In this document: in pieces, positions 1-8,576 of the stretch
Layout of the letters: every line of letters begins with the position of its first letter
How positions within the stretch are numbered: position 1 is the stretch's first letter
NCBI GenBank assembly: GCA_002690915.1
Contig: NZGF01000076.1
Location: forward strand, 1 to 41,834
Direction: 5' to 3'
Length of the DNA stretch: 41,834 nucleotides
Origin: Crocinitomicaceae bacterium
GTDB lineage: Bacteria > Bacteroidota > Bacteroidia > Flavobacteriales_D > Sanyastnellaceae
Translations under genes and position numbers: made by a program
Notes under the pieces: model-generated
The model's input: the letters and a program-made list of their open reading frames with translations, nothing else
Told to the model about the DNA's origin: nothing
Database searches by the model: none

Positions 1-23
1 ACTTTACAAAAAATTCAATCGCA

Positions 24-461
24 ATGAAATGCACCATTTATTTGTTCTCTTATCTGCTCACTTTGTTGATTCATGCGACCGCCTTTGGACAACATGAAGC
101 CTTCGCTATGGGAGCAGGCGCATCTGAAAATTGCATCTCGCTCGATACTACTAGCCCCGACAACACCTACACCAATCGCAGGCAGCTCTTGACGTCATGT
201 TCAAATGAAGATTTCATGGCCCTATTCAGTCCATATGCCCTGACCTGTGCGGAGGTTCTCGTCGGCCATTTTCACTGTGATATCTGCTTCAATCAAAGTG
301 AAAACAGTCTGACTTCCTATGATGGCCGCAAATTTTATTTTGACAGTGATGTCCCAACGGAAATAACAAAGGAGTGCCTTTCACTCATTTCAGACATGAG
401 GATGGGGTCCTTGGAGCATTCCAAGTTCTTGAAGCTTCTTAGAACAGAGCACACCGATTGA
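24..461 (+). CDS. Hypothetical secreted protein, Cys-containing
   Basis: A 145-residue protein that I do not recognise. Residues 1-23 form a plausible signal peptide (hydrophobic stretch ending near AFGQ), so the mature protein is probably periplasmic or exported. The mature part has several cysteines (a C-x2-C near HCDICF, plus scattered ones), consistent with disulfides in an exported protein. No catalytic motif and no T9SS sorting domain are visible. The frame begins 23 bases from the window edge, so promoter and operon context are not visible. It converges with the cyanophycinase-like gene; the 49-base gap holds no clear terminator. Base composition is more AT-rich than the centre of the window. 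Existence of the gene is supported by the signal peptide; function is unknown. Confidence 0.6.
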   Translation: MKCTIYLFSYLLTLLIHATAFGQHEAFAMGAGASENCISLDTTSPDNTYTNRRQLLTSCSNEDFMALFSPYALTCAEVLVGHFHCDICFNQSENSLTSYDGRKFYFDSDVPTEITKECLSLISDMRMGSLEHSKFLKLLRTEHTD

Positions 462-510
462 TTTTGCTCATGAAGGAGTCACTTCACGTGAATGTGAAAT
501 GACTGTGCAA

Positions 511-1824
511 TCAATGCTTTACTTGAAAACGGCTCATAGAGCCCCCCTGATTATAGATCATCTGGTACAAGCCATCTGGTAAAGCAGAGCAGTTCACTTC
601 GAGTTCGTTTCCGGAAACTCTTGATGTCACCGGTTGCTCTCTACCGAGGTTATCGGTCACGCGTACATCTAGGCTACCTCGTTCAATCATTGCCTGGTCC
701 GTGAGCGTCACATAGAGGAGGTTCGACGTTGGATTGGGATAGGCCAGTGCATGATTCACTGCTAATTCTGCAGTATTGGCGGGACAATCAGGTGCGGTTC
801 CTTCCGACTCGTAGAGGATTCCTTCAACGACATGCCAATGCATCCAAGTCCCTCCCTCTCCAGTTCCCCAAGTGTTCAAATCAAAAGTATTCATGCCGTT
901 TGTTGTTCCATTCACTTCGTAGACCTTCAAAGCTTGGCCGTCGTGGTTCCACTCGAGTGGATTATTCGGAGCGCAAACCTCTGGCATTGGATTTGCTAAT
1001 TCACAATTTGGAACCATGAAATAGGCAACATCCTCGTAATCGGGGTGTTCACCGAAAACCTTCGCCGTTCCGGTCTCATCGATGCATACCGCGGTATACT
1101 CCTCGCAAGCGATGCCTCGGGTTACAAGTCCGTAATCTGTTAATGCCCTTGCCAAGAATACAGTGTGGCGACCTTTGCGATCGGGATCATCGTAATGCGT
1201 ATCGGTCACAACCCGCTCGAGATAAGGCACGTGCAAAAAGCTTGTCGAGTCGACCACCACGCTCGTGCTGTAAGGAATATTGAGAGCGGTTGTGGAAGTA
1301 ACCGTTCCATTGATTGCTGAAAAATAGTACTCACCTAGCACCGCCATACCGGCACTTGTTCCACCTACTGCGATATTGCGATTCGTGATGCCTTCATTGA
1401 TCAGCGATGCAACAGGTGTATCGCGCCAAAATGAAACGTAATCCCATTGATCGCCCCCGGCTAACCAAATCCCTTCTGCTTGCATGATTCGATCATGAAT
1501 CTCCTCGAGGTTCGCTGCGTTTGGATTGTTAAATACGATGGTTTCAACCGAATTGACGTCAATGCCTAGATCCGAGTACAAGTAGTCATTGTAACCGTCA
1601 CTGCCTGAGGCGCGCAGGACGAGGACATCACCTCCATCGACTCGCTCAAGGAACCACTTCATTCCGTTATCGTCCTCAGCCGCTCCACCCATAAGGCAAA
1701 CCCCTCCAGAAGGGCTGGTTACAGCGTCTGTGGCATTGCCCGTGAAATACGATGTAAAACCCTGAGAAAATCCACTAATGGATTCAAAGAGCAGCGCGAA
1801 GAGACATAAAAAATGCAGTTTCAT
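511..1824 (-). CDS. Secreted cyanophycinase-like peptidase (S51) with T9SS sorting domain
   Basis: A 437-residue exported serine hydrolase of the peptidase S51 / cyanophycinase type, the family that cleaves beta-aspartyl bonds in cyanophycin or isoaspartyl dipeptides. Residues 1-21 are a signal peptide. The nucleophile elbow AVGGTSAGMA places the catalytic Ser at 157, and LAGGDQ at 122-126 matches the conserved glycine-rich strand before it. The C-terminal 75-80 residues, starting at ALAYPNPTSN, are a T9SS type A sorting domain (final GLYQMIY-x-F pattern). The product is therefore predicted to be surface-attached or released. The mapping to S51 is from motif and length of the catalytic part; substrate is inferred. 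No cyanophycin synthetase gene is in the window, which fits use of an external polymer or peptide. Monocistronic by context. Confidence 0.82.
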   Translation of the reverse strand: MKLHFLCLFALLFESISGFSQGFTSYFTGNATDAVTSPSGGVCLMGGAAEDDNGMKWFLERVDGGDVLVLRASGSDGYNDYLYSDLGIDVNSVETIVFNNPNAANLEEIHDRIMQAEGIWLAGGDQWDYVSFWRDTPVASLINEGITNRNIAVGGTSAGMAVLGEYYFSAINGTVTSTTALNIPYSTSVVVDSTSFLHVPYLERVVTDTHYDDPDRKGRHTVFLARALTDYGLVTRGIACEEYTAVCIDETGTAKVFGEHPDYEDVAYFMVPNCELANPMPEVCAPNNPLEWNHDGQALKVYEVNGTTNGMNTFDLNTWGTGEGGTWMHWHVVEGILYESEGTAPDCPANTAELAVNHALAYPNPTSNLLYVTLTDQAMIERGSLDVRVTDNLGREQPVTSRVSGNELEVNCSALPDGLYQMIYNQGGSMSRFQVKH

Positions 1825-1970
1825 GGAACTTGTTTTAAGTTCAATTTAGGATGTATCGGAGAATGTATGTTATCAATCATCAGTAAAGCATCTCTAGTGC
1901 GCCAAAATGCTCCTGCCACTGTATTGGAACGCCCCGAGAACTTAAAAGGATGTAGAATGATTATGTAGTC

Positions 1971-2414
1971 ATGGATGTATATACACTGCTCTTTGCTCTG
2001 AGTACACTTTGGGTAGGTCCATTTTGGTTTGCAATGATGCTGAAGCCTTATGATGCCAAGACATCAGAGATGATGAATAAGCCATGGTTTTTTGCCGGTC
2101 CAATTTGCATTTGGTTCCTGATTATGATCCTGCATCCGGAGGGCCTTGTTGATTTTGCAAATAGTGGTTCACACCCAGACGGTTTCATGGCCGGTTTGGC
2201 GGTAGGCATGAGCTCAAAAGCCGGCATAACCGCCATGTGGTCCCACATGGTGGCTGGAGATATTCTCGCAACTCGCTGGATATGGAAAGACAGCATTCGC
2301 CGTCAAAATAGTCCTTGGGTCATACGTCTCTGTGTTTTCTTTGGAGTCATGTTGATGCCCTTTGGTCTTCTTTTTCACTTTATTTTTAGAAAGAGGGCAA
2401 TCTCCGCCAGTTAA
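1971..2414 (+). CDS. ABA4-like (DUF4281) integral membrane protein
   Basis: A 147-residue hydrophobic protein with about four membrane segments (near residues 5-22, 42-55, 68-85 and 118-140). The pattern of a conserved tryptophan-histidine, then GDILATRWIWKDS, then a final GLLFHF segment followed by basic residues matches the ABA4-like family (DUF4281). The plant member acts in neoxanthin synthesis; bacterial members are uncharacterised, so no reaction is assigned. It lies 67 bases upstream of ferrochelatase on the same strand and may share its transcript. Start chosen at the only suitable ATG. Confidence is moderate because the family is short and divergent. Confidence 0.6.
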   Translation: MDVYTLLFALSTLWVGPFWFAMMLKPYDAKTSEMMNKPWFFAGPICIWFLIMILHPEGLVDFANSGSHPDGFMAGLAVGMSSKAGITAMWSHMVAGDILATRWIWKDSIRRQNSPWVIRLCVFFGVMLMPFGLLFHFIFRKRAISAS

Positions 2415-2481
2415 TTTCGCTTCCACCTCCAATAGGACTTCTAGGAAATCGCTCTGTCTTAAAAAACCATGCTAGCTGGCA

Positions 2482-3516
2482 ATGAAAACGGGAATCTTAC
2501 TTATTAATCTTGGCACTCCTGATAACCCGGGACCCAGTGCAGTGGGCCGATATCTTACAGAGTTTCTCTCTGATAGCCGGGTCGTCGATATTCCTTGGCT
2601 TCCTCGGCAAATCCTGGTACGAGGCATCATATCTCCACTTCGAAGGTTTCGAAGTTCTCGAGAGTACAAAAAAGTCTGGACTGAGGAGGGCTCGCCGCTG
2701 TTGATTTACGGACAACAACTGGCCCAAAAAGTCGCAGATCGATGCACGTCACTGGCGTCATCACAGCCTGAACTTGGTGAGCTGCATGTTCATTTTGCCA
2801 TGCGTTATCAGAATCCAGGCATGCCGATGGTGCTAGAGCAAATGCGTAAGTGCGGTTACGACCGGATTATTATTGTCCCGCTCTATGCCCAGTATGCATC
2901 GGCAACCACCGGGAGTACGCTACAGGAAGCCATGCGAATCATTTCGAAATGGTACGTCATACCGGAGTTGCGGATGATCAGTCAATATTGGGATGATGAG
3001 GGTTACTTGTCCTGTTTTCACAATAGAGCGCGAAAATTTGATTTGGACAGCTACGATCATATCCTTTTTAGCTACCATGGGGTGCCTGTCCGTCAGGTCG
3101 ATAAAGTGTATGAGGACCAACGGTGTGCCAACCACAGCTGTGAGGTTGAAATAAATGAAGAGAATAAATTCTGTTACAAGGCGACCTGTTTTGCTACTAC
3201 GCGCGCTTTGGCGAAACGGCTAGGTTTAGCTGAAGACCAATACTCCGTTGCTTTTCAGAGTCGACTCGATAAAAAGTGGCTTAGGCCTTTTAGCGATCAG
3301 GTCATTGAAGAACTCGCAAAGGACGGCGTGAAGCGGCTTCTTGTCTTCTCACCGGCTTTTGTAGCTGACTGCTTGGAAACAACCGTTGAAATCGGGGAGG
3401 AATATGTCGAAATCTTTGAAGAGGCGGGAGGCGAAAAACTAGACTTTGTCCCAAGTCTCAATGCAGAAGACGATTGGACAGAAGCGGTGACGAACTTGAT
3501 CCGCCGGCATCTCTAG
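2482..3516 (+). CDS. hemH: Ferrochelatase with internal four-cysteine segment
   Basis: A 344-residue soluble ferrochelatase, inserting ferrous iron into protoporphyrin IX as the last step of protoporphyrin-dependent haem synthesis. Seen: N-terminal LLINLGTPDNP, the active-site FSYHGVP with His199, and the metal-site motif DCLETTVEI with Glu299. Length is normal for the bacterial enzyme. Between these motifs, Cys215, Cys220, Cys231 and Cys236 form a C-x4-C-x10-C-x4-C array in about 22 residues. This is the arrangement described for bacterial ferrochelatases that carry a [2Fe-2S] cluster on an internal segment, so a cluster is inferred here. The gene follows the ABA4-like gene and ends in a hairpin. 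No other haem genes are in view. Confidence 0.95.
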   Translation: MKTGILLINLGTPDNPGPSAVGRYLTEFLSDSRVVDIPWLPRQILVRGIISPLRRFRSSREYKKVWTEEGSPLLIYGQQLAQKVADRCTSLASSQPELGELHVHFAMRYQNPGMPMVLEQMRKCGYDRIIIVPLYAQYASATTGSTLQEAMRIISKWYVIPELRMISQYWDDEGYLSCFHNRARKFDLDSYDHILFSYHGVPVRQVDKVYEDQRCANHSCEVEINEENKFCYKATCFATTRALAKRLGLAEDQYSVAFQSRLDKKWLRPFSDQVIEELAKDGVKRLLVFSPAFVADCLETTVEIGEEYVEIFEEAGGEKLDFVPSLNAEDDWTEAVTNLIRRHL

Positions 3517-3536
3517 CGGTTCTGAATACGAACCGC
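3516..3536 (+). terminator. Hairpin directly after hemH stop codon
   Basis: A 7-bp perfect inverted repeat (GCGGTTC / GAACCGC) with a 7-base loop begins at the last base of the hemH stop codon. No T tract follows, so it is either a weak or factor-assisted terminator or a 3'-end stabiliser. The remaining ~130 bases up to the next gene show nothing further. Confidence 0.35.
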
Positions 3537-3670
3537 GTAAAAGTCAAACCCTGAAGCCATGAGCTTTGCGGGATAAAATCATTTATTACAGACCCTGCCT
3601 TTGGCTCATTCCGAGCGAGATGCCATGATGGCTAACGGCATCGCAACTAACTCGAATCGAAAGGTGCCTT

Positions 3671-4462
3671 TTAATTCAATTGCATGGCACCGATGAAATA
3701 ATTCCCCACCGGCTCCACCAAAGGTTGAGCGGCCGGTGACCGCTCGGGATGCCACTGTACACCGACGTAACAGGGGTACGCGATCGTGTCTTTGCGGCGG
3801 ATGCCTTCAGCCAGCCCATCCGGTGCTTGGGCCCATACCTCCAATCCTTCCCCTAATCGATCAATGCCTTGGTGATGATGAGAGACCACATCCGATGACA
3901 CCGCTGGCCCAACCCCCATAAATCCTGCATCGGCATTAACCACGTGCAGCGTATCACGCGAGTTGCCTTGGACTCCAGCGCGGTGGGCATCCGTTCCGAG
4001 CACATCCGGAAGATGTGCATGCAGGGTTCCGCCGTTGTGCACATTCATGAATTGCAATCCGCGGCAAACACCCAAACACGGCAAATGCAGCGAATCGACG
4101 GCACGCAGCAATTCGCTTTCGATTCGATCACGCTCCATGTCAATAGCACCGCACCTTGCAGTATCAGCGGCATGACCGTACCGCTCGGGATGGATGTCCG
4201 CCCCGCCTGTCATAAGCACACCGTCTGCCATGCCCAGCGCTTCTTGAAGCGCTGGATTCGAAAGTTCAGAAGCGTTATACCATTGAATGACCGCTGGTCG
4301 AGCCAAAGGTTCGAGGAAGTCCTCGTACGTTCGGCTTTCAAAAAGCCGCGAGGCCACGACATGAAGGGTGTCTGCATCGGAATGTCCCGAAGTTGAAGTT
4401 GTGGGCGTAGAACAACTCCAGATGGAAGCGATGCAAATAAAGAGGATGGGCGGTCTGTGCAT
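3671..4462 (-). CDS. Peptidase C26 / gamma-glutamyl hydrolase-like lipoprotein
   Basis: A 263-residue class I glutamine-amidotransferase-fold protein of the C26 group (gamma-glutamyl-GABA hydrolase PuuD-like). Seen: MTGGADIHPERYG near residues 84-96, the nucleophile elbow LGVCRGLQ with Cys133, and the VQWHPE motif giving His238 and Glu240. The open frame extends upstream to 4681, but the start is placed at 4462 because it gives a signal sequence ending in a lipobox-like IWSC (Cys17), and the upstream part has no family similarity. A lipoprotein form is unusual, since PuuD is cytoplasmic; periplasmic cleavage of gamma-glutamyl compounds is inferred. It is transcribed divergently from the patatin gene, with 239 bases between starts. 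Confidence 0.8.
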   Translation of the reverse strand: MHRPPILFICIASIWSCSTPTTSTSGHSDADTLHVVASRLFESRTYEDFLEPLARPAVIQWYNASELSNPALQEALGMADGVLMTGGADIHPERYGHAADTARCGAIDMERDRIESELLRAVDSLHLPCLGVCRGLQFMNVHNGGTLHAHLPDVLGTDAHRAGVQGNSRDTLHVVNADAGFMGVGPAVSSDVVSHHHQGIDRLGEGLEVWAQAPDGLAEGIRRKDTIAYPCYVGVQWHPERSPAAQPLVEPVGNYFIGAMQLN

Positions 4463-4701
4463 GCGGGTATTCTCGTGATTTATCGACGGTTTAACATGCG
4501 CCACTTTGGGGTGCATCAAACCGTCTTGCAAAGTCAAAAAAAAACGAAGAAGCGGGTCTTTTCTTCGTGCTGACAAAACAGCTTTTCGCAAGATAATCCC
4601 TGAGCGACCAGGAACACAACGAAGCCATTGACAGTCCTCTGGTTGCCCCCAGTGAAGTCTTTCGCGTAACATCAAGAGCAATATCTCCGTATCTTATAGA
4701 G

Positions 4702-5556
4702 ATGACGCAAACTGAGCCATACGACGCCTTGATTCTGGAAGGCGGTAGCCTGCGCTGTGCCTTCACTGCGGGTGTATTGGATGCGTTTGCAGCTCATGGC
4801 TTTAATCCGTTCACCTCTTACTATTCGGTTTCTGCCGGTTCCATGGCACTCACCTCATTTTTATCAGGACAACGCAAGTACTTCATCGAAGTCGCTTCGC
4901 AGTTGGTTGGCGACGGTCAATTCATCCGTTTCACATCTGCCTTTTCAGAAGAAGGGCTCATGAATTTGGCGCACCTCGCCCGCGTCGTTCAGACAACAAG
5001 GACCATCGATTGGGATGCCGCGTATGCAGCCCTTGAAAGCAAGTCGCTCTGCATTGTGGCCGCCGACTGTGCTACCGGTAAGCCACATTACCTGAGTCCC
5101 GAAAAAGGAAATTGGATGCGCCTGGTCCTCGCTTCCTGCACGCTGCCGATGGTCACTCGGGGCCGCATACAGGTGGGCGACCGTTGGGTTTTTGACGGTG
5201 GGTATGCGGATTCCATTCCCCTGGAAAAAGCTTTGTCTGACGGCAACAAGCGCATTGTCGTGGTACGTACCCGACCAAGTGGCCAAAAGGTCGAGCAGGA
5301 CACGTTGGATTGGATCGCGTCGTATTGGTTTCGGGACAGCCCCGAGATGGCGCGCTTATTTGAAGTCGGTCACGAGCGTTACAATGACGTGGTTGAGCGC
5401 TTATTGACCGGCAAAAGCGACGATGCGATGTGGGATGAAATTGCTCCTCTCGCTCCTCTCGAGTCGATTGGATATCGGGTAAACGCCGACAACCTGCGCG
5501 CGGATTACCGCCACGGGCTAGAAGTTGCGCTGGACTGGTTGGTTGCGCGAGGCTGA
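4702..5556 (+). CDS. Patatin-like phospholipase (YjjU/RssA type)
   Basis: A 284-residue cytoplasmic patatin-fold acyl hydrolase expected to cleave acyl esters of phospholipids with a Ser-Asp dyad. The oxyanion loop LEGGSLRCAF is at residues 12-21, the nucleophile Ser44 lies in SVSAGS, and the Asp165 motif FDGGYADS is intact. The nucleophile elbow usually reads G-x-S-x-G; here the first Gly is Ser (S-V-S-A-G), which other members of this group may tolerate but is worth noting. No signal peptide. The 239-base upstream region is shared with the divergent C26 lipoprotein. The haloperoxidase-like gene follows after 103 bases. The true substrate is unknown. Confidence 0.85.
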   Translation: MTQTEPYDALILEGGSLRCAFTAGVLDAFAAHGFNPFTSYYSVSAGSMALTSFLSGQRKYFIEVASQLVGDGQFIRFTSAFSEEGLMNLAHLARVVQTTRTIDWDAAYAALESKSLCIVAADCATGKPHYLSPEKGNWMRLVLASCTLPMVTRGRIQVGDRWVFDGGYADSIPLEKALSDGNKRIVVVRTRPSGQKVEQDTLDWIASYWFRDSPEMARLFEVGHERYNDVVERLLTGKSDDAMWDEIAPLAPLESIGYRVNADNLRADYRHGLEVALDWLVARG

Positions 5557-5659
5557 TGGCTCTGGCGACGTCTCCAAATCACGTACAGCTGAGTCAAGAG
5601 CCCTCGTGAAAAAAGGAAGCATCAACATTGCCGTAAATTCGGCCACCAAAACTCCGTAC

Positions 5660-7117
5660 ATGCCACGTTTGCAGATGACCCCTTATGGCCCTTTGTGGGT
5701 CGCCGTATTTTTGATGTTCTGCGCACGCGCTGAAGCACAGGACGGCCCGCAGTACGACCCCGTCAACGGCAACGCTGCCATCCACGTCATTATCCCCAAT
5801 GTGAATCCGGTGTTCTTCGAAGAAGTAACCGAGCACGGTGGCGACCCGTCGATTCTGATCCGGTACACCACGCTCATCGTCAATTCATGGTTCGATGCAG
5901 CGGCGCCCTATCACCCAACGGCCGAGGCCGTGTTCAGCGACCAATCCAAAGTCGCTCCGTATGATTCAAAGGACAACACCGCACTAAACGTTGCCATCAC
6001 GGCGGCTTCGAAGGTGATTTTGGACCAATGCTTTCCCACCCATGCCGCAACGTGGGCGGCTATGCTCGACCTGGTCGTAGGGGAACAGGCAGGGAATGCG
6101 GCCGTGCAAGAGGCCATAGCCATTGGCACCGAAGCCGGTGAGGAGGTCTGGTACGGACGCCTCAACGACGGCATGAACCACGAAGGCACCAAAGGCAACC
6201 GCGAATCCATGCCCCTGCCGTTTGCCGACTACACGGGATACGAGCCCGTGAATACAGCTTTCAAGGTCAACGACCCCAGCCACTGGCAACCGGCCATCGA
6301 GCGCATGGGCACCGGTAAGTACCGTTCGCAACTATTCGTTACGCCCCAGTACGGCCAGGTCTTCCCATATACCGACCTGTGGTCGTTGGACCTCCCCCTG
6401 CCCACTCCGGAAAAGAGCAATATTGAGAACCGGGACGACTACGAAGCACAGGCCAAGGAAGTTCTGAACAAAAGCGCCGACCTCACCGAAATGCAGAAGA
6501 TCCTCTCTGAATTTTTCGAGAATAAACTTTATTCATTGCCCGTGTCCGCCGTGGTGGCCTCATTGAAAAAAGGCAACAATTTGATGGAATTCATCCATAT
6601 GTACTTCGCGCAGGAGGTGGCCATCTTCGACGCGGGCATTTGGGTATGGGCGAAAAAGAAAGAATTCGACGCCGTGCGGCCGTTTACGGCCATTGCCCAC
6701 CTCTACGGAGATCGGCCCATAAAAGCGTGGGGTGGCCCGGGCAAAGGCACCGTTCGGATGCCTGCCTCCAATTGGACCAGCTATTTGCCTGTCGGAGATC
6801 ATCCCGAATACCCGTCCGGTTCAGCGTGTTTGTGCCGAGCCCACTCCTCGGTGATGCAAGATTTTATGGGTACGAATGAGTTGGGCTGGGACGTGCAATT
6901 TGAAGCTGGGTCCTCGTTCGTCGAACCGGGCATCACCCCGGCTGAAAATATGGCCCTGAGGTTTGAGACATGGGACGATTTTGCCGACGTATGCGGTTCA
7001 ACAGGGCTGTGGTCCGGCGTTCACTTCGAAGCCTCGGTGACGAACATTAAGGCACCGTGCACGACCATTGGACTTGCCGCAGCGGCTTATGTACGCGGGT
7101 TGATAAGCGGGAACTAG
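5660..7117 (+). CDS. Vanadium-haloperoxidase-like protein with altered active site
   Basis: A 485-residue exported protein of the vanadium-dependent haloperoxidase / PAP2-related fold. The frame is open from 5525, but the start is placed at ATG 5660 (or 5675) because this yields a signal peptide ending near ARAEAQ; the earlier codons overlap the patatin gene. Family motifs: K-x6-RP is present (Lys333, Arg340), PSG is present (385-387), and a GVH gives His455, the expected vanadate ligand. Two key positions differ: the acid-base His after PSG is Ser388, and the Arg six residues before the ligand His is Gly449. It may bind oxyanions, be an uncharacterised subfamily (possibly DUF6851-like), or lack halide oxidation. 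A complete paralogue lies at 12498. Confidence 0.75.
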   Translation: MPRLQMTPYGPLWVAVFLMFCARAEAQDGPQYDPVNGNAAIHVIIPNVNPVFFEEVTEHGGDPSILIRYTTLIVNSWFDAAAPYHPTAEAVFSDQSKVAPYDSKDNTALNVAITAASKVILDQCFPTHAATWAAMLDLVVGEQAGNAAVQEAIAIGTEAGEEVWYGRLNDGMNHEGTKGNRESMPLPFADYTGYEPVNTAFKVNDPSHWQPAIERMGTGKYRSQLFVTPQYGQVFPYTDLWSLDLPLPTPEKSNIENRDDYEAQAKEVLNKSADLTEMQKILSEFFENKLYSLPVSAVVASLKKGNNLMEFIHMYFAQEVAIFDAGIWVWAKKKEFDAVRPFTAIAHLYGDRPIKAWGGPGKGTVRMPASNWTSYLPVGDHPEYPSGSACLCRAHSSVMQDFMGTNELGWDVQFEAGSSFVEPGITPAENMALRFETWDDFADVCGSTGLWSGVHFEASVTNIKAPCTTIGLAAAAYVRGLISGN

Positions 7118-7298
7118 TCAAGCATTGAAAACAAAAAGGCCTGCCTACGCAGCAGTGGAAACGAAGTGCGGGTCCGGCGCGGGTCCGGTGTTGGGGGGAG
7201 GCCCGGAGACCTGCGGGTGACCGCAGCGACGGCAACTCACCCCCGCAACGAAGAAGCATTCCGTCACCGCGTCTCAAAGGCGGTCCGACACGGCCTCG

Positions 7299-8039
7299 TC
7301 ACCCCCGCGTCGTCACCCGGCCGTTGAGCGCGGTTTCGACGGCACGCCAATCCGGCATATGCTCCGTGAGGATGGCCTGAAAGCGCGGGCCGTGCGACGG
7401 CTCGATCAGGTGGGCAAGCTCGTGCAGCACCACGTAGTTAATGGCGCGCGGCAGTTCCGCGGCGAGGCTGCGGTTAAAAACGATGTCGCCAGTGCGCGTG
7501 CGGCATGCGCCCCACTTGCGTTTCATGGCGCGGATGCGGATGTTGGTGGTGCGGACGCCGAGCCGCTCCTCCCACTCCGGGACGAGCGCGTCGAGGCGGC
7601 GCTGGAGTTCGCGGCGGTACGCCCGGTCGATGTGGCGCTTGACTTCTGCGGGGTCTCGCGGATCGCGTGCGTGAACAACGACGCGCGGTTCTTCGGGTGG
7701 TTCTGCCGGGTCGTCGGCTTGAAAATCCGACTGAAAATCGGCTCCCGGGCGGCCCGCCGCTGCGTAGATTTCCAACGGATAGGGATGCCCCAAAAAAGCA
7801 TGTTCTTCCCCGTGGGTGTACGTGAGCTCGGGGCGCGGCGGCTGGGCGGCGATACGGGCTTGGTGGTTGCGGATCCAATCGGCTTTGGCGGCCACGAACG
7901 CCGCGATGCGTGCTTCCGACGTGAGCAGCGGCGCCGACACCGTCACGCGGCCGTCGGGCGGATGGATGCGCAGGTTGATGTTCTTGACGCGTTTGCGCGT
8001 GAGCTCGAATTCGATGCCGGCGGAGGTCATGGGGCGCAA
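7299..8039 (-). CDS. YgjP-type zinc metallopeptidase (DUF45)
   Basis: A 246-residue protein with the hallmark VVLHELAHLIEPSHG: His206, Glu207 and His210 form HExxH, with His216 as probable third ligand. The preceding WGACRTRTGDIVFN is the typical strand of the YgjP/M48-like (DUF45) group. No signal peptide, so cytoplasmic. Substrate unknown; in some genomes these proteins neighbour restriction genes, and an McrC remnant lies 1 kb away here, but a link is not shown. Residues ~97-125 are an Asp/Pro/Glu-rich insertion. The gene is clearly more GC-rich than its neighbours by eye. It follows the DoxX-like gene on the same strand after 35 bases. ATG at 8039 or 8030 are both possible starts. Confidence 0.88.
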   Translation of the reverse strand: MRPMTSAGIEFELTRKRVKNINLRIHPPDGRVTVSAPLLTSEARIAAFVAAKADWIRNHQARIAAQPPRPELTYTHGEEHAFLGHPYPLEIYAAAGRPGADFQSDFQADDPAEPPEEPRVVVHARDPRDPAEVKRHIDRAYRRELQRRLDALVPEWEERLGVRTTNIRIRAMKRKWGACRTRTGDIVFNRSLAAELPRAINYVVLHELAHLIEPSHGPRFQAILTEHMPDWRAVETALNGRVTTRG

Positions 8040-8074
8040 GGGCTATGGGATCAATGGCGGGGCGAGCGCTTGGC

Positions 8075-8473
8075 TTATTTGCCCATCAGGGGTTTGTATA
8101 CCTCCCAATTGGCAACGACCAACGCGGCATTCACCGCGAAGATGCCGCCCATGATCAGCAGATGGCTCGGCACCATGAACACGCCCCACATGAGCATGCC
8201 CACGCTGTAGGGAAAGGCCACCAAGGCCCCCAGGGGCTCATATTTGGGCGCCAGCAGTAGCGCGCCGGCGGCCAACTTCGTGGTACAGATGAACGGCAAC
8301 AAAAACTTCGTCGCGAGCACCGCTAACACAAACGCGGTTGCGCCTTCTTCCGGATAGCCAGTCGCCATGACGGTGGGATCGCCCGCATACACCGTGTAGA
8401 GGTGTTTGGCGCCGGAGCCGATGAGGAACAGTGCAAAGGCGATGCGGAGCGCCGTGTGGAGTTTGGGCTTCAT
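8075..8473 (-). CDS. DoxX-like four-helix membrane protein
   Basis: A 132-residue integral membrane protein with four hydrophobic helices (about residues 8-25, 45-62, 64-95 and 100-122). The N-terminal LRIAFALFLIGSGAKHL and the KLAAGALLL segment resemble the DoxX/DoxD-like superfamily, small membrane proteins often linked to redox processes. No catalytic residues are known for this subgroup, so no reaction is assigned. It is the first gene of a two-gene minus-strand unit with the YgjP peptidase. The gene is GC-rich. Divergent from the lipoprotein gene at 8577, with about 100 bases between starts. Confidence 0.65.
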   Translation of the reverse strand: MKPKLHTALRIAFALFLIGSGAKHLYTVYAGDPTVMATGYPEEGATAFVLAVLATKFLLPFICTTKLAAGALLLAPKYEPLGALVAFPYSVGMLMWGVFMVPSHLLIMGGIFAVNAALVVANWEVYKPLMGK

Positions 8474-8576
8474 GGGGCAAACTTACGCACCGTGGGGAAG
8501 TGGGCCGAGTGGATGCGGTCGTGGGTTCGTGACAAACTTACTACTTTGCGAATCCAACCTATTAAATGCTAAACAA

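Noticed and set aside
483-492. Perfect palindrome TTCACGTGAA between two convergent genes
   Set aside because: Ten bases with a CACGTG core occur by chance in a window this size, and there is no T tract or second copy to suggest a regulator site or terminator.
7165-7190. Short direct repeat (GCGGGTCCG twice) in a GC-rich gap
   Set aside because: Only two copies, 11 bases apart, with no flanking structure; too little to call a repeat family or attachment site.
7359-8210. Plus-strand open frame of 283 codons opposite the YgjP peptidase gene
   Set aside because: GC-rich shadow: the minus-strand frame has HExxH and family motifs, the plus-strand frame has none.
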